Shown: piece after piece, positions 40,930-48,963 of the stretch
Position numbering within the stretch: the stretch's first letter is position 1
How the letters are laid out: each line of letters starts with the position of its first letter
From: Gemmatimonadaceae bacterium
GTDB lineage: Bacteria; Gemmatimonadota; Gemmatimonadetes; Gemmatimonadales; Gemmatimonadaceae
Reading direction: 5' to 3'
DNA: 53,189 nucleotides
NCBI GenBank assembly: GCA_025450035.1
Contig: JANWIF010000038.1
Span: 1 to 53,189 of the forward strand
Translations under genes and position numbers: made by a program
Notes under the pieces: generated by a model
What the model saw: only the letters and a program-made list of their open reading frames with translations
Database searches by the model: none
What the model was told of the DNA's origin: nothing

Positions 40930-42308
40930 CCCTCGCGCGTGATCTCGACCCCGTCGGGGCCGTACTCCAGCAGTGGTCCGAACTCCATAGCGGTCAGCGG
41001 CTCGCGCACCGCATCCGGATCGCCAACGACCACCAACTGCAGCTCGGCCGCATGCAAGTGCTGTTGGGCGGCAATGAGCACGTCCTCTCGCGTCACCGCA
41101 CGCACCTGGTCGCGATAGCGGTCGAAGTAGTCGAAAGGCAGACCGTAGGCCACCAACGCGGCCAGCGCCCGGGCGATGGCATCGGTCGTCTCGTACTTGA
41201 TGGGAAACACGCCTCCCAGATAGCTGGTAGCCAGCGACAACTCATCCGCATTCACGGGCTCCGCACGCATACGCTCGACCTCGATGAGTACCTCGCGCGC
41301 GGCGTCGGCCGTGACATCGCTGCGAACCGCACTCGACACCACGAACGGACCCGCGCCACGCCGCCACGCAAACCCGGAGAACGCGCCGTACGTATACGCG
41401 TGCGCTTCGCGTAGGTTGAGGTTGACCCGCGACGAGAACAGGCCGCCCAGAATCGAGTTCATCACGAGCACCCGGAAGTAGTCCGGGTGCGCGCGCGGCA
41501 GGCCTACGTGTCCAACCCGCAACTCGGACTGCGGCGCGTCGGCCTTGTGCACCAGGTGCACGGCACGAGTAGCGCGTGCCGGCGTATCGTTCGGCACCGT
41601 CGACCGTTCCGCCGTGCCGCGCCAGGCGCCCAGCGTCCGTTGGGCAAGCTCCACGCCCTCCGTCACGCTCACGTCGCCGACCAGCACCAGCGTACTTTGC
41701 CCCGGACGATAGCGCCCCTGGTAAAATCCCCAGACGTCGTCGCGCGTGAGCGCGCCGACCGTCTCCGGACCGCCATCTTCGGGGCGCGCATAGCGCGAGA
41801 GAGGGTCGTACACGAACCGTGCGAACATCTCGTCCGCCAACCCTCGCGGCTCGGTGCGCATCTGCAGCAAATCGGCAAGCCGCTCCGCCCGCAGCCGCGC
41901 GATCTCGCGCTCCGGAAACGACGGCGCCAGCATCACCTCGCCAAAGAGCGCGAGGCCGTCGGCCAGTCGTGAGCGCAGCATCGTTAGGCCAACCGTCGCC
42001 ACGTCCCAGTCGGCGCCGGCAAACACGCCCGCGCCAAGGTGCTCAAACGCCTCGGTCAGTGCGTTGCCGTCGCGCTCCGCGGTGCCTTCGAGGAGCCCAC
42101 GCGCCGTAACGTTGGCCACCCCATCACGCCCTGCCGGCTCCGCCGACGCACCGGCATCGCCAACCAGCAGCGCGGTCACCACCGGCAGCTTGCGCACCGG
42201 CGACACGATCAGACCCAGTCCGTTGTCGAGCGTCACACGCTCGAACACGGGGAAATGGTAGGCGCGCGGCGGTCCCGCGGCCGGACGGGACAGCGCGGCA
42301 TGCGTCAT
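40926..42308 (-). CDS. M16-family peptidase, non-catalytic partner subunit
   Basis: A 460-residue M16-fold protein that keeps the N-terminal beta-sheet domain and the C-terminal R/Y pair (N-L-N-L-R-E-A-H-A-Y-T-Y-G) used to bind peptides but has no H-x-x-E-H zinc site. Such subunits pair with an active M16 protein to form the chamber. The partner is encoded just upstream with a 4-nt overlap (42305-42308). It is followed by a Nudix gene with another 4-nt overlap. A signal peptide is not evident. Confidence 0.85.
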   Translation of the reverse strand: MTHAALSRPAAGPPRAYHFPVFERVTLDNGLGLIVSPVRKLPVVTALLVGDAGASAEPAGRDGVANVTARGLLEGTAERDGNALTEAFEHLGAGVFAGADWDVATVGLTMLRSRLADGLALFGEVMLAPSFPEREIARLRAERLADLLQMRTEPRGLADEMFARFVYDPLSRYARPEDGGPETVGALTRDDVWGFYQGRYRPGQSTLVLVGDVSVTEGVELAQRTLGAWRGTAERSTVPNDTPARATRAVHLVHKADAPQSELRVGHVGLPRAHPDYFRVLVMNSILGGLFSSRVNLNLREAHAYTYGAFSGFAWRRGAGPFVVSSAVRSDVTADAAREVLIEVERMRAEPVNADELSLATSYLGGVFPIKYETTDAIARALAALVAYGLPFDYFDRYRDQVRAVTREDVLIAAQQHLHAAELQLVVVGDPDAVREPLTAMEFGPLLEYGPDGVEITREG

Positions 42309-43633
42309 CGCGACGCCCCCGACGCCCCGGCCGCGGCCTCCGCTTCGTCGCGCGCTCCGTTAGGCGCAGCATCCCGCGGCACGTACAGCAGACTCGCCCG
42401 GTTGGTCTGAACCAAGCGCTCGCGCGCCACGGCGTTCACGCGCTCCACCGTCACGGCCCGGTACTGCGCCGATTGCTCGTTGAGCAGCGATGGATCGCCG
42501 AAGATCGTCGCGAACATCGACAACTTGTCCGCCCGTTCCCCCGCCGACTGCAGCGACGTCACGAACCCGGTCTCGATCATCGCCACCGCGCGCTCCACCT
42601 CGGCGGCGGTCACCCCTCCACCCTGTGCCGCGTCGACCTCGCGGGCCACTTCCTTCTCCAGTACGTCGCTCGTCACCTCGGGACGCGCGGTCACGTCCAC
42701 GACCAACAGGTCCGCCCCTTCGGCCAGATCGAAGGTAAACGCCGTGGCCTCGCTCGCGATCTCACGCCCCCGCACCAATTGCCGCTGGAGTCGGCTGCCC
42801 TTGCCCGCGCCGAGTATCGTCGCGAGGACGCTCGCCGCGTAGTACTCGTCCGACCCGAAGGGCGGTGAACGGAATGCCAGAAAGAGACGCGGCACCATGA
42901 CGGTGTCGGGCACTACCTCCCGTTGGGTGTTCCCAAACGTGGCAGGTAGGCGCATGTCGGAACGCGGCGGAACACCAGCGCCGCGTGGAATGGAACCGAA
43001 ATACCGATCGACCAGACCACGCGCCTCCACTGGATCGAAGTCGCCGGCAATCGAGAGCGCGGCGTTGTCGGGCGTGTAGTACGTCGCAAAGAAATTGACG
43101 ATGTCATCGAGGCTCGCCGCCGACAGGTCTTCCATCGACCCGATGAGCGAGTGATGAAACGGATGTGTCGGCGGGAAGGCCAGCGCCGGCAGACGCTCCC
43201 ACCACGTGCCATACGGTTGGTTGTCCACGCTCCACCGGCGCTCGTTCTTCACCACATCTCGCTGCGTGTCCAGCTTCTGCTGCGTCATCGCCGGGAGCAA
43301 CGTGCTCATGCGATCCGCCTCCAGCCAGAGCGCGAGCGCGAGCTGGTTCGATGGAACCGTCTCGTAGTAATTCGTGCGATCCAGCCAAGTCGAGCCGTTC
43401 AGTGTTCCCCCAGCTCGCTGAATGAGCTCGAAGTGTTCGTTAGCCGCCACATGCGACGAGCCCTGGAACAGCATGTGCTCGAACAGATGCGCGAAGCCTG
43501 TGCGCCCCTCCCGTTCGTTCGCCGATCCCACGTGGTACCAAAGGTTCACAGCCACGATCGGCGCCGTATGATCCTCCGACAACGTGACGAAGAGCCCGTT
43601 GAACAGGTGGTAACTCTCGATCGGTATCCGCAT
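42305..43633 (-). CDS. M16-family zinc peptidase, catalytic subunit
   Basis: About 442 residues from the ATG at 43633; the frame opens at 43735, but the extra part is unlike the family. The inverted zinc site H-L-F-E-H lies at residues 49-53, with the downstream Glu in K-N-E-R-R. It works as a peptide-degrading protease together with the non-catalytic partner encoded next. It heads the three-gene operon with the Nudix hydrolase. It diverges from the formaldehyde-oxidation operon. Confidence 0.9.
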   Translation of the reverse strand: MRIPIESYHLFNGLFVTLSEDHTAPIVAVNLWYHVGSANEREGRTGFAHLFEHMLFQGSSHVAANEHFELIQRAGGTLNGSTWLDRTNYYETVPSNQLALALWLEADRMSTLLPAMTQQKLDTQRDVVKNERRWSVDNQPYGTWWERLPALAFPPTHPFHHSLIGSMEDLSAASLDDIVNFFATYYTPDNAALSIAGDFDPVEARGLVDRYFGSIPRGAGVPPRSDMRLPATFGNTQREVVPDTVMVPRLFLAFRSPPFGSDEYYAASVLATILGAGKGSRLQRQLVRGREIASEATAFTFDLAEGADLLVVDVTARPEVTSDVLEKEVAREVDAAQGGGVTAAEVERAVAMIETGFVTSLQSAGERADKLSMFATIFGDPSLLNEQSAQYRAVTVERVNAVARERLVQTNRASLLYVPRDAAPNGARDEAEAAAGASGASR

Positions 43634-43700
43634 GACCGAAAGCTGCACGACGCCGCCGGAGAGGGAAGCCCCACAACCTCGTATCCCCGCCCGCTCCTGC

Positions 43701-43729
43701 TTGACACATTCGGGAGTGGTCTCCATGTT
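43701..43729 (+). promoter_or_regulatory. Possible promoter of the formaldehyde-oxidation operon
   Basis: A perfect -35 TTGACA (43701-43706) is followed after 17 bp by CATGTT, a weak -10, about 145 bp ahead of the fae start. The intervening leader has no ORF that fits. The -10 is poor, so a closer, activator-dependent start cannot be excluded. Confidence 0.35.
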
Positions 43730-43872
43730 GACCATCCCACAAACTGATTCGAAGCACGCCCCATCCGCCGACGCAACGCGTGCCGGAGATGTGACGTGCC
43801 TTGTTCTGTCGTCTGCTCATCCACGCAGTCGCGTGTGCGTTGTAAAACCACATTAGTACGGAGGTGGGTCCC

Positions 43873-44385
43873 ATGGCAGCGGAATTCTTTCTCGGCGAAT
43901 CCCTGATCGGCGACGGGAACGAGGTGGCGCATATCGACCTCATCATCGGCTCCAAGTCGAGCCACGTAGGCCAGGCGTTCTGCAACGCGCTCTCGAATAA
44001 CAAGGACGGATTTACCGCTCTCACCGCGGTGGTCGCGCCGAACCTCCCCGCGAAGCCCGACACGCTGATGTTCAACAAGGTGACCATCAAGGGCGCCAAA
44101 CAGGCGGTACAGATGTTCGGTCCGGCCCAGGCCGCCGTCGCCCGCGCCATTGTCGACTCCGTCTCCTCCGGCGTCATCCCGCGTGACAAGGTCGACGACT
44201 ACTGCGTGCTCGTCGGCGTGTTCATTCACTGGGACGCCAGCGACGACAAGAAAATCTTCGACTTCAACTACCGCGCGACGAAACAAGCGCTCGAGCGCGC
44301 GCTCAAGGGCCAGCCCAAGGTCGATGATGTCATCACGGGTGCCAAGACCGCCCGTCACCCGTTCGCCGGCGGCGCCGAGGGATAG
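43873..44385 (+). CDS. fae: Formaldehyde-activating enzyme
   Basis: A 170-residue protein of normal Fae length, almost entirely family-typical: [18 protein letters not shown] at the start with the conserved catalytic His20, then G-Q-A-F-C-N-A-L and [10 protein letters not shown]. It joins formaldehyde to H4MPT as the first step of the pathway. The ATG at 43873 has GGAGG eight bases before it; an in-frame GTG three codons earlier is less likely. A strong hairpin follows the gene, and mtdB comes 150 bp later. Fae often makes up much of the cell protein, so the hairpin may protect its own transcript. Confidence 0.96.
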   Translation: MAAEFFLGESLIGDGNEVAHIDLIIGSKSSHVGQAFCNALSNNKDGFTALTAVVAPNLPAKPDTLMFNKVTIKGAKQAVQMFGPAQAAVARAIVDSVSSGVIPRDKVDDYCVLVGVFIHWDASDDKKIFDFNYRATKQALERALKGQPKVDDVITGAKTARHPFAGGAEG

Positions 44386-44412
44386 TTGCGGGAACCAGGG
44401 ACTCGGGAGATT

Positions 44413-44442
44413 CACACGGGGCGCTGCAAGGCGCCCCGTGTG
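44413..44442 (+). promoter_or_regulatory. Strong hairpin between fae and mtdB
   Basis: A perfect 12-bp stem (CACACGGGGCGC with GCGCCCCGTGTG) around TGCAAG. There is no T-run after it, so it is not a classic terminator; it could partly stop transcription, or stabilise the fae message and so give more Fae than the enzymes downstream. Confidence 0.6.
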
Positions 44443-44535
44443 CATCACGTCCACAGCTGGCCGGCTTTATGCCCCCGACCTGACTTCCTACTATCCCCTC
44501 ATACCGCCGCCCTCTTACCTGTTCCACGTCGCCTT

Positions 44536-45405
44536 ATGAAAAAGCTCTTGCTCCAGCTCGACTCCAACCGCCTTCCCAGCGTGTTCGATGAAGTCGTCGC
44601 CCACGACGCTGGCGCCGATAGCATCATGCAGCGCGCGGGAGTCACCGAGGCTGATGTTCGTGATCTGATCTACGGGTGCATCTTCACCCGCGGGCCGAAA
44701 GATCTCCACAACACAGCGGTGTTCATCGGCGGCAGTGACATGGCGATCGGGGAAAAGTTGCTCGCCGTGGCGCAGAAAACGCTCTTCGGTCCGTTTCGCG
44801 TGTCGATGATGCTCGACGCAAACGGGTCGAACACCACGGCCGTGGCCGCGGTCATCAAGATCACGCGCGCCATGGGCGATGTCCGCGACCGCAACGTGTT
44901 GGTCACAGCGGGCACCGGGCCGGTCGGCGCCCGCGCGGCGGGACTCTTCGCCAAGTCGGGAGCGCACGTCACGATCACCTCACGCCGCAACGAAGAAGGT
45001 GAACGTACCCGCACCGCCATCGCCGCGCGCTTCGGCGGCAAGGTCGCCCTGCGCTGCATGCGCGACGCGTCGGAAGCGCAGCGCGTGCTTGACGACACCC
45101 AGCCCGAGGTCGTGCTCAACGCCGGCCCGGCGGGCGTCCTCCTCGTGCCCCGCGCTGCGTGGTCCGGACGCCCAGGCCTGCGCGTCGCGTGCGACCTCAA
45201 TGCCGTTCCCCCGTTAGGCATAGAAGGCATCGACGTGAACGACGATGGCGCCACCCGTGACGGCGTCACGACCTTCGGCGCCATCGGTGTCGGCGGCTTC
45301 AAGATGAAGGTCCACAAGGCATGCATCGCCAAACTCTTCGAGCGCAGCGACACCGTGTTCGATGCGGAAACCATCGCCGAGCTGGCGGCGGGCCTGCCCG
45401 CGTGA
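44536..45405 (+). CDS. mtdB: NAD(P)-dependent methylene-H4MPT dehydrogenase
   Basis: A 289-residue dehydrogenase with the Rossmann loop V-T-A-G-T-G-P-V-G-A-R-A-A (about residues 119-131), V-T-I-T-S-R-R-N (NADP-type basic residues) and D-L-N-A-V-P-P-L-G-I-E-G-I of the MtdA/MtdB family. It oxidises methylene- to methenyl-H4MPT. MtdB is chosen over MtdA because the operon contains Fae, Fhc and Mch only and no tetrahydrofolate enzymes. Start at ATG 44536, just after a GTTCCACGTCGCC leader without a clear Shine-Dalgarno. Confidence 0.92.
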   Translation: MKKLLLQLDSNRLPSVFDEVVAHDAGADSIMQRAGVTEADVRDLIYGCIFTRGPKDLHNTAVFIGGSDMAIGEKLLAVAQKTLFGPFRVSMMLDANGSNTTAVAAVIKITRAMGDVRDRNVLVTAGTGPVGARAAGLFAKSGAHVTITSRRNEEGERTRTAIAARFGGKVALRCMRDASEAQRVLDDTQPEVVLNAGPAGVLLVPRAAWSGRPGLRVACDLNAVPPLGIEGIDVNDDGATRDGVTTFGAIGVGGFKMKVHKACIAKLFERSDTVFDAETIAELAAGLPA

Positions 45406-45417
45406 TCACGTGATGAC

Positions 45418-46503
45418 GTGAACGCATCACCTCGGACACTCGGCATCGATCCCGGCACGGTCACCATCGACCTGTGCGGACTCGATGATGGAGTGGTGTT
45501 CCTCGATCAATCGCTCCCCACCGCCGACGCGCTCGCCGACATCCCGGCGTTCATCGCCCTGCTGCGAGACGCCCGCCCCGCGCTCATCGCGGGACCTTCC
45601 GGCTATGGACTTCCCCTCACCCCCGTGGAGCGCGCCACCGAAACCGATCTCCGCCTGGCCTACCTCGCCGGTACGGATGATCACGGCGGCATCGGTGGCC
45701 TGCGCACGCTCGCCCGCGCCCTCCGCGACGCCGCGTTGCCGGTCCTCTTCACGCCGGGCGTCGTTCATCTTCCTTCCGTTCCGGCCTACCGCAAGATCAA
45801 TCGCGTGGACATGGGTACCGCGGACAAGGTCTGCGCGGTAGCGTTAGGCATTCACGAACAGGCGCGAACGCGCGAATGCGGATATGGGGAAGTCTCGTTC
45901 ATCCTGCTCGAGTTGGGCGGCGCCTTCTCGGCGGCGATCGCGGTAAACGAAGGCCGCATCGTCGATGGATTGGGAGGATCCTCGGGACCGCTGGGAATCC
46001 GCGCCGCCGGCGCGCTCGATGGCGAGGTCGCCTTCCTCGCCGGCACGGTCACCAAGGACATGCTCTTCACCGGCGGGGTTGCCAGCATACTTGGCGACGC
46101 CGACCACGCCGTCGACCGGATCGCCGAACCGCGCGCCGAGCGCGACCAGGTCGCGCGCGACGCGCTCGTGGAGAGCGCCGTGAAAGCCGTGGGCGCCCTG
46201 GCCGCAGCGACCCGCCGCCCCTATGAGATTCTGCTCTCCGGACGCGCAAGCCACGCCGAGTCGATCGTACGCGAACTCCGCCTGCGGCTTAGCCCCATAG
46301 CGCCCACACGCCGCCTGGAAGGGTTCGCGCGCACCGCCAAAGAAGCGGCTCAGGGTGCGGCACTCATTGCCGATGGCCTGGTCGGCGGTCCGAACGAAGC
46401 GCTCGTCAACGCCCTCGGCTTGCGCGAAGCGACGGGCACGGTACTGGACTATCTTCTCGTGATTTCGCCCAACGCGGCGCGGCGGCGGCTTGGCATCGCC
46501 TGA
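45418..46503 (+). CDS. DUF1464-like protein (ASKHA-kinase fold) in the H4MPT operon
   Basis: A 361-residue protein starting at GTG 45418. L-G-I-D-P-G-T at the N-terminus, L-E-L-G-G-A-F-S-A-A-I-A and L-L-S-G-R-A-S-H are the phosphate-1, phosphate-2 and adenosine loops of an actin-like ATPase fold. The whole matches DUF1464 proteins, some annotated as butyrate-kinase-like. Its location between mtdB and the ATP-grasp gene, 12 bp after mtdB, suggests a role in the C1 pathway or in making its pterin, but the substrate is not known. It overlaps the next gene by 14 nt. Confidence 0.75.
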   Translation: MNASPRTLGIDPGTVTIDLCGLDDGVVFLDQSLPTADALADIPAFIALLRDARPALIAGPSGYGLPLTPVERATETDLRLAYLAGTDDHGGIGGLRTLARALRDAALPVLFTPGVVHLPSVPAYRKINRVDMGTADKVCAVALGIHEQARTRECGYGEVSFILLELGGAFSAAIAVNEGRIVDGLGGSSGPLGIRAAGALDGEVAFLAGTVTKDMLFTGGVASILGDADHAVDRIAEPRAERDQVARDALVESAVKAVGALAAATRRPYEILLSGRASHAESIVRELRLRLSPIAPTRRLEGFARTAKEAAQGAALIADGLVGGPNEALVNALGLREATGTVLDYLLVISPNAARRRLGIA

Positions 46504-47695
46504 GCCCATCATCCCCGGCACGCGGCGCGTCGTCGTTGCCGGCTTCTCGACACGCGCTATTGCCGAGTCCGCCGTACGCGCGGGCTACGCCGTTGCATCC
46601 GTCGACGCGTTCGGCGACCTGGACCATCGGGCAGCGCCTGCCGTTGCGCTGGGCCGTGACCTCGGCCTGGCGTACGACCCGCGAACCGTGGCCCGCGCCG
46701 CGCGCAACGTACCCGGAGATGCTGTGTCGTACGTCTCCAGTTTCGAGAATCAGCCTGACGCCGTCGCCCTCCTCGCCCGGGGCCGCGTGCTGTGGGGAAA
46801 CTCGCCCGCCGTCCTCCGGCGCGCGCGCGATCCGAACCTGGTCGCCAGACTCCTCCGGTCCCACGGCTTCCCGACGCCCGAAGTCCGACTGCGCCCTCCG
46901 CACTCTGGAATCCGTTCCGGTATTCCGCGACGCGGGTGGTTGGTGAAGCCGCGCGCCTCGGGTGGCGGACACGGCATCACGCCTTGGCGCGCGAAACGCC
47001 CACTCCGTCGCGCCGAGTATCTGCAAGAACACGTTCGCGGCGTTCCGGGTTCGGTCGCCTTCGTCGCCGACGGACGATCCGCCGTGCTCTTCGCCTGCTC
47101 GCGACAGCTTATCGGCGAGCCTGACTTCGGAGCCTCGGGGTTCCGTTATTGCGGAAGCATTCTCAGTGGACGGACTACTGCAACGTTCGCCTGGGCCGAA
47201 GCGTTGATCGAGGTCGGCCGCAGGATTGCCGAAATGTTCGCCCGCGAGTTGCATCTCGTTGGCATCAACGGCTTCGACTTCATTGCCCGCGATGGCCTGC
47301 CGTTCGTTACTGAAGTGAATCCACGTCACTCGGCGTCCATGGAACTCGCCGAGCGAGCGTTCGGATTTTCTGTATTCGGCGCGCACGCCGCATCATTTTC
47401 GGGCATACTACCGGCATTCGACCTTACGGCGGCGCAACGCGATCGGAGTACCGATGTGATCGGCAAGGCCGTGCTGTTTGCCCGACACGCGACTACCCTG
47501 GGCGACACGCGCGGCTGGCTCGAGAACGACGACGTCCGCGATGTACCGCATCCAGGTGAGCGCATCGCCCGCGGCAATCCGGTGTGCACAATTTTCGCGC
47601 GCGGCTCGCGTGAACAGGATTGCCATGCCGCGCTTGTGCGTAGGGCACAGCGGATGTATGAGGAGATCGGGGGGAGCGGGAGGAGAAGCGCGTGA
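46490..47695 (+). CDS. ATP-grasp protein of the H4MPT pathway (Orf17-like)
   Basis: A 401-residue ATP-grasp protein. L-V-K-P-R-A-S-G-G-G-H-G-I is the ATP lysine/glycine loop, Y-L-Q-E-H-V the adenine strand and V-T-E-V-N-P-R-H-S-A-S-M-E the metal site. Methylotrophs carry a similar gene (often called orf17) beside fae, mtdB and mch, thought to act in methanopterin side-chain synthesis. The start is TTG 46490, inside the end of the previous gene; no ATG is available before the first strand (R-R-V-V-V-A-G-F-S). It overlaps fhcB by 4 nt. Confidence 0.8.
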   Translation: MASPEPIIPGTRRVVVAGFSTRAIAESAVRAGYAVASVDAFGDLDHRAAPAVALGRDLGLAYDPRTVARAARNVPGDAVSYVSSFENQPDAVALLARGRVLWGNSPAVLRRARDPNLVARLLRSHGFPTPEVRLRPPHSGIRSGIPRRGWLVKPRASGGGHGITPWRAKRPLRRAEYLQEHVRGVPGSVAFVADGRSAVLFACSRQLIGEPDFGASGFRYCGSILSGRTTATFAWAEALIEVGRRIAEMFARELHLVGINGFDFIARDGLPFVTEVNPRHSASMELAERAFGFSVFGAHAASFSGILPAFDLTAAQRDRSTDVIGKAVLFARHATTLGDTRGWLENDDVRDVPHPGERIARGNPVCTIFARGSREQDCHAALVRRAQRMYEEIGGSGRRSA

Positions 47696-48963
47696 GCGAG
47701 ACTTCTGGCGTCATGGAGCACGTCACCTGCTTGGGCTGCGGATGCGCGTGCGATGACATAGCCGTAGCGGTTCGTGACGGGTACATCGTCGAAGCGCGCC
47801 ACGCCTGTCCCCTCGGCGCGGCGTGGTTCGGCGATGGTCGTGTACCGGCCGAAGCGCGCATGGACGGCGCGCCGTGCACCATGGACGCTGCCCTCGATGC
47901 CGCCGCGGCTACCCTGACCAGCGCGCGGCGCGCGCTGGTGTATCTGGCGCTGGATATCTCCTGCGAAACTCAGCGTGCGGCGGTCGCGATCGCCGATGTC
48001 CTCCAGGGCTGCGTGGATGGCGTGAGCTCGTCCACGGTTGCCGGCGGGATTCTTGCTGCCCAACGCCGTGGCCGCGTGGGCGCCACGCTTGGCGAGATCC
48101 GCAATCGCGCCGACTGCATCGTTTTCTGGGGAACCGATCCCGCCACGCGATATCCACGCTATACGTCCCGCTACGCTCCGGATCCCGCCGGCCTCTTCGT
48201 GCCTAACGGGCGCCGCGGACGCGTGGTCGTGGCCGTCGACATCGGCGCGTCACGTGGGCCCGCCGATGCCGACACGCGCCTGGCGATCGCGGCCGACGTC
48301 GAGCTCGACGTGATCGCCGCGCTGCGCGCGACGCTCGCCGGCCATTCGGCGGCCGGGGGGGCGCGTGATCCCCGCGCCGCCGAGCTCGCGCGCGTTCTCG
48401 CCGCCGCGCACTACGCCGTTATCGTATACGACGCCGAGCCCGGCGCCGCGCAACCCGCGTCTCCGTTAGGCAGAAGCGAGGCGCTCACGGCGCTCGGCCA
48501 GCAGCTCAATGCCACCATCCGCGCCGCGATCACGCCGCTCCGCGGCGGCGGAAACCGCCTTGGCGCGGAGGCCGTGCTCGCCTGGCAGACCGGATTCCCC
48601 ATGACCGTGGACTTCTCGCGCGGCTATCCCCGCTACCGGCCCGACGATAATGCCCCGGACCTCGTTCGCTCGGGCGCCGTCGATGCTGTGCTGGTCATCG
48701 GCGCCGCGCCCGCTGGCGATGGCGCACTCCCCGCGGGCGACGCGCGGCGCATCGTCATCGGCCCGCGCGCCAGCAGCGCCTTGCCCGCGCCGCACATCGC
48801 GATCGATACCGGGGTCGCGGGAATCCACGAATCCGGCCTCGCCTTCCGCATGGACGACATTCCGCTCGCGCTCCGCGCGCCTCTCCCCGGGCCGCCCGTC
48901 GCCGCCGATGTCGTGCGGTCGCTCGGCGCGCGCGTGCGCGCCCAACGGACCGCACACGCATGA
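47692..48963 (+). CDS. fhcB: Formyltransferase/hydrolase complex subunit B
   Basis: A 423-residue protein related to the molybdopterin-binding subunit B of formylmethanofuran dehydrogenase. The N-terminus has V-T-C-L-G-C-G-C-A-C-D-D, and F-W-G-T-D-P-A-T and the N-R-L-G-A-E-A motif follow. In methylotrophs this subunit is thought to have lost redox function and to serve the hydrolytic Fhc complex, which converts formyl-H4MPT to formate. The start GTG overlaps the ATP-grasp gene stop by 4 nt and its stop overlaps fhcA the same way. Confidence 0.9.
   Translation: MSETSGVMEHVTCLGCGCACDDIAVAVRDGYIVEARHACPLGAAWFGDGRVPAEARMDGAPCTMDAALDAAAATLTSARRALVYLALDISCETQRAAVAIADVLQGCVDGVSSSTVAGGILAAQRRGRVGATLGEIRNRADCIVFWGTDPATRYPRYTSRYAPDPAGLFVPNGRRGRVVVAVDIGASRGPADADTRLAIAADVELDVIAALRATLAGHSAAGGARDPRAAELARVLAAAHYAVIVYDAEPGAAQPASPLGRSEALTALGQQLNATIRAAITPLRGGGNRLGAEAVLAWQTGFPMTVDFSRGYPRYRPDDNAPDLVRSGAVDAVLVIGAAPAGDGALPAGDARRIVIGPRASSALPAPHIAIDTGVAGIHESGLAFRMDDIPLALRAPLPGPPVAADVVRSLGARVRAQRTAHA

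Noticed and set aside
44413-44442. Rho-independent terminator after fae
   Set aside because: The stem is strong, but no T-run follows it and the downstream genes belong to the same pathway, so full termination is unlikely.
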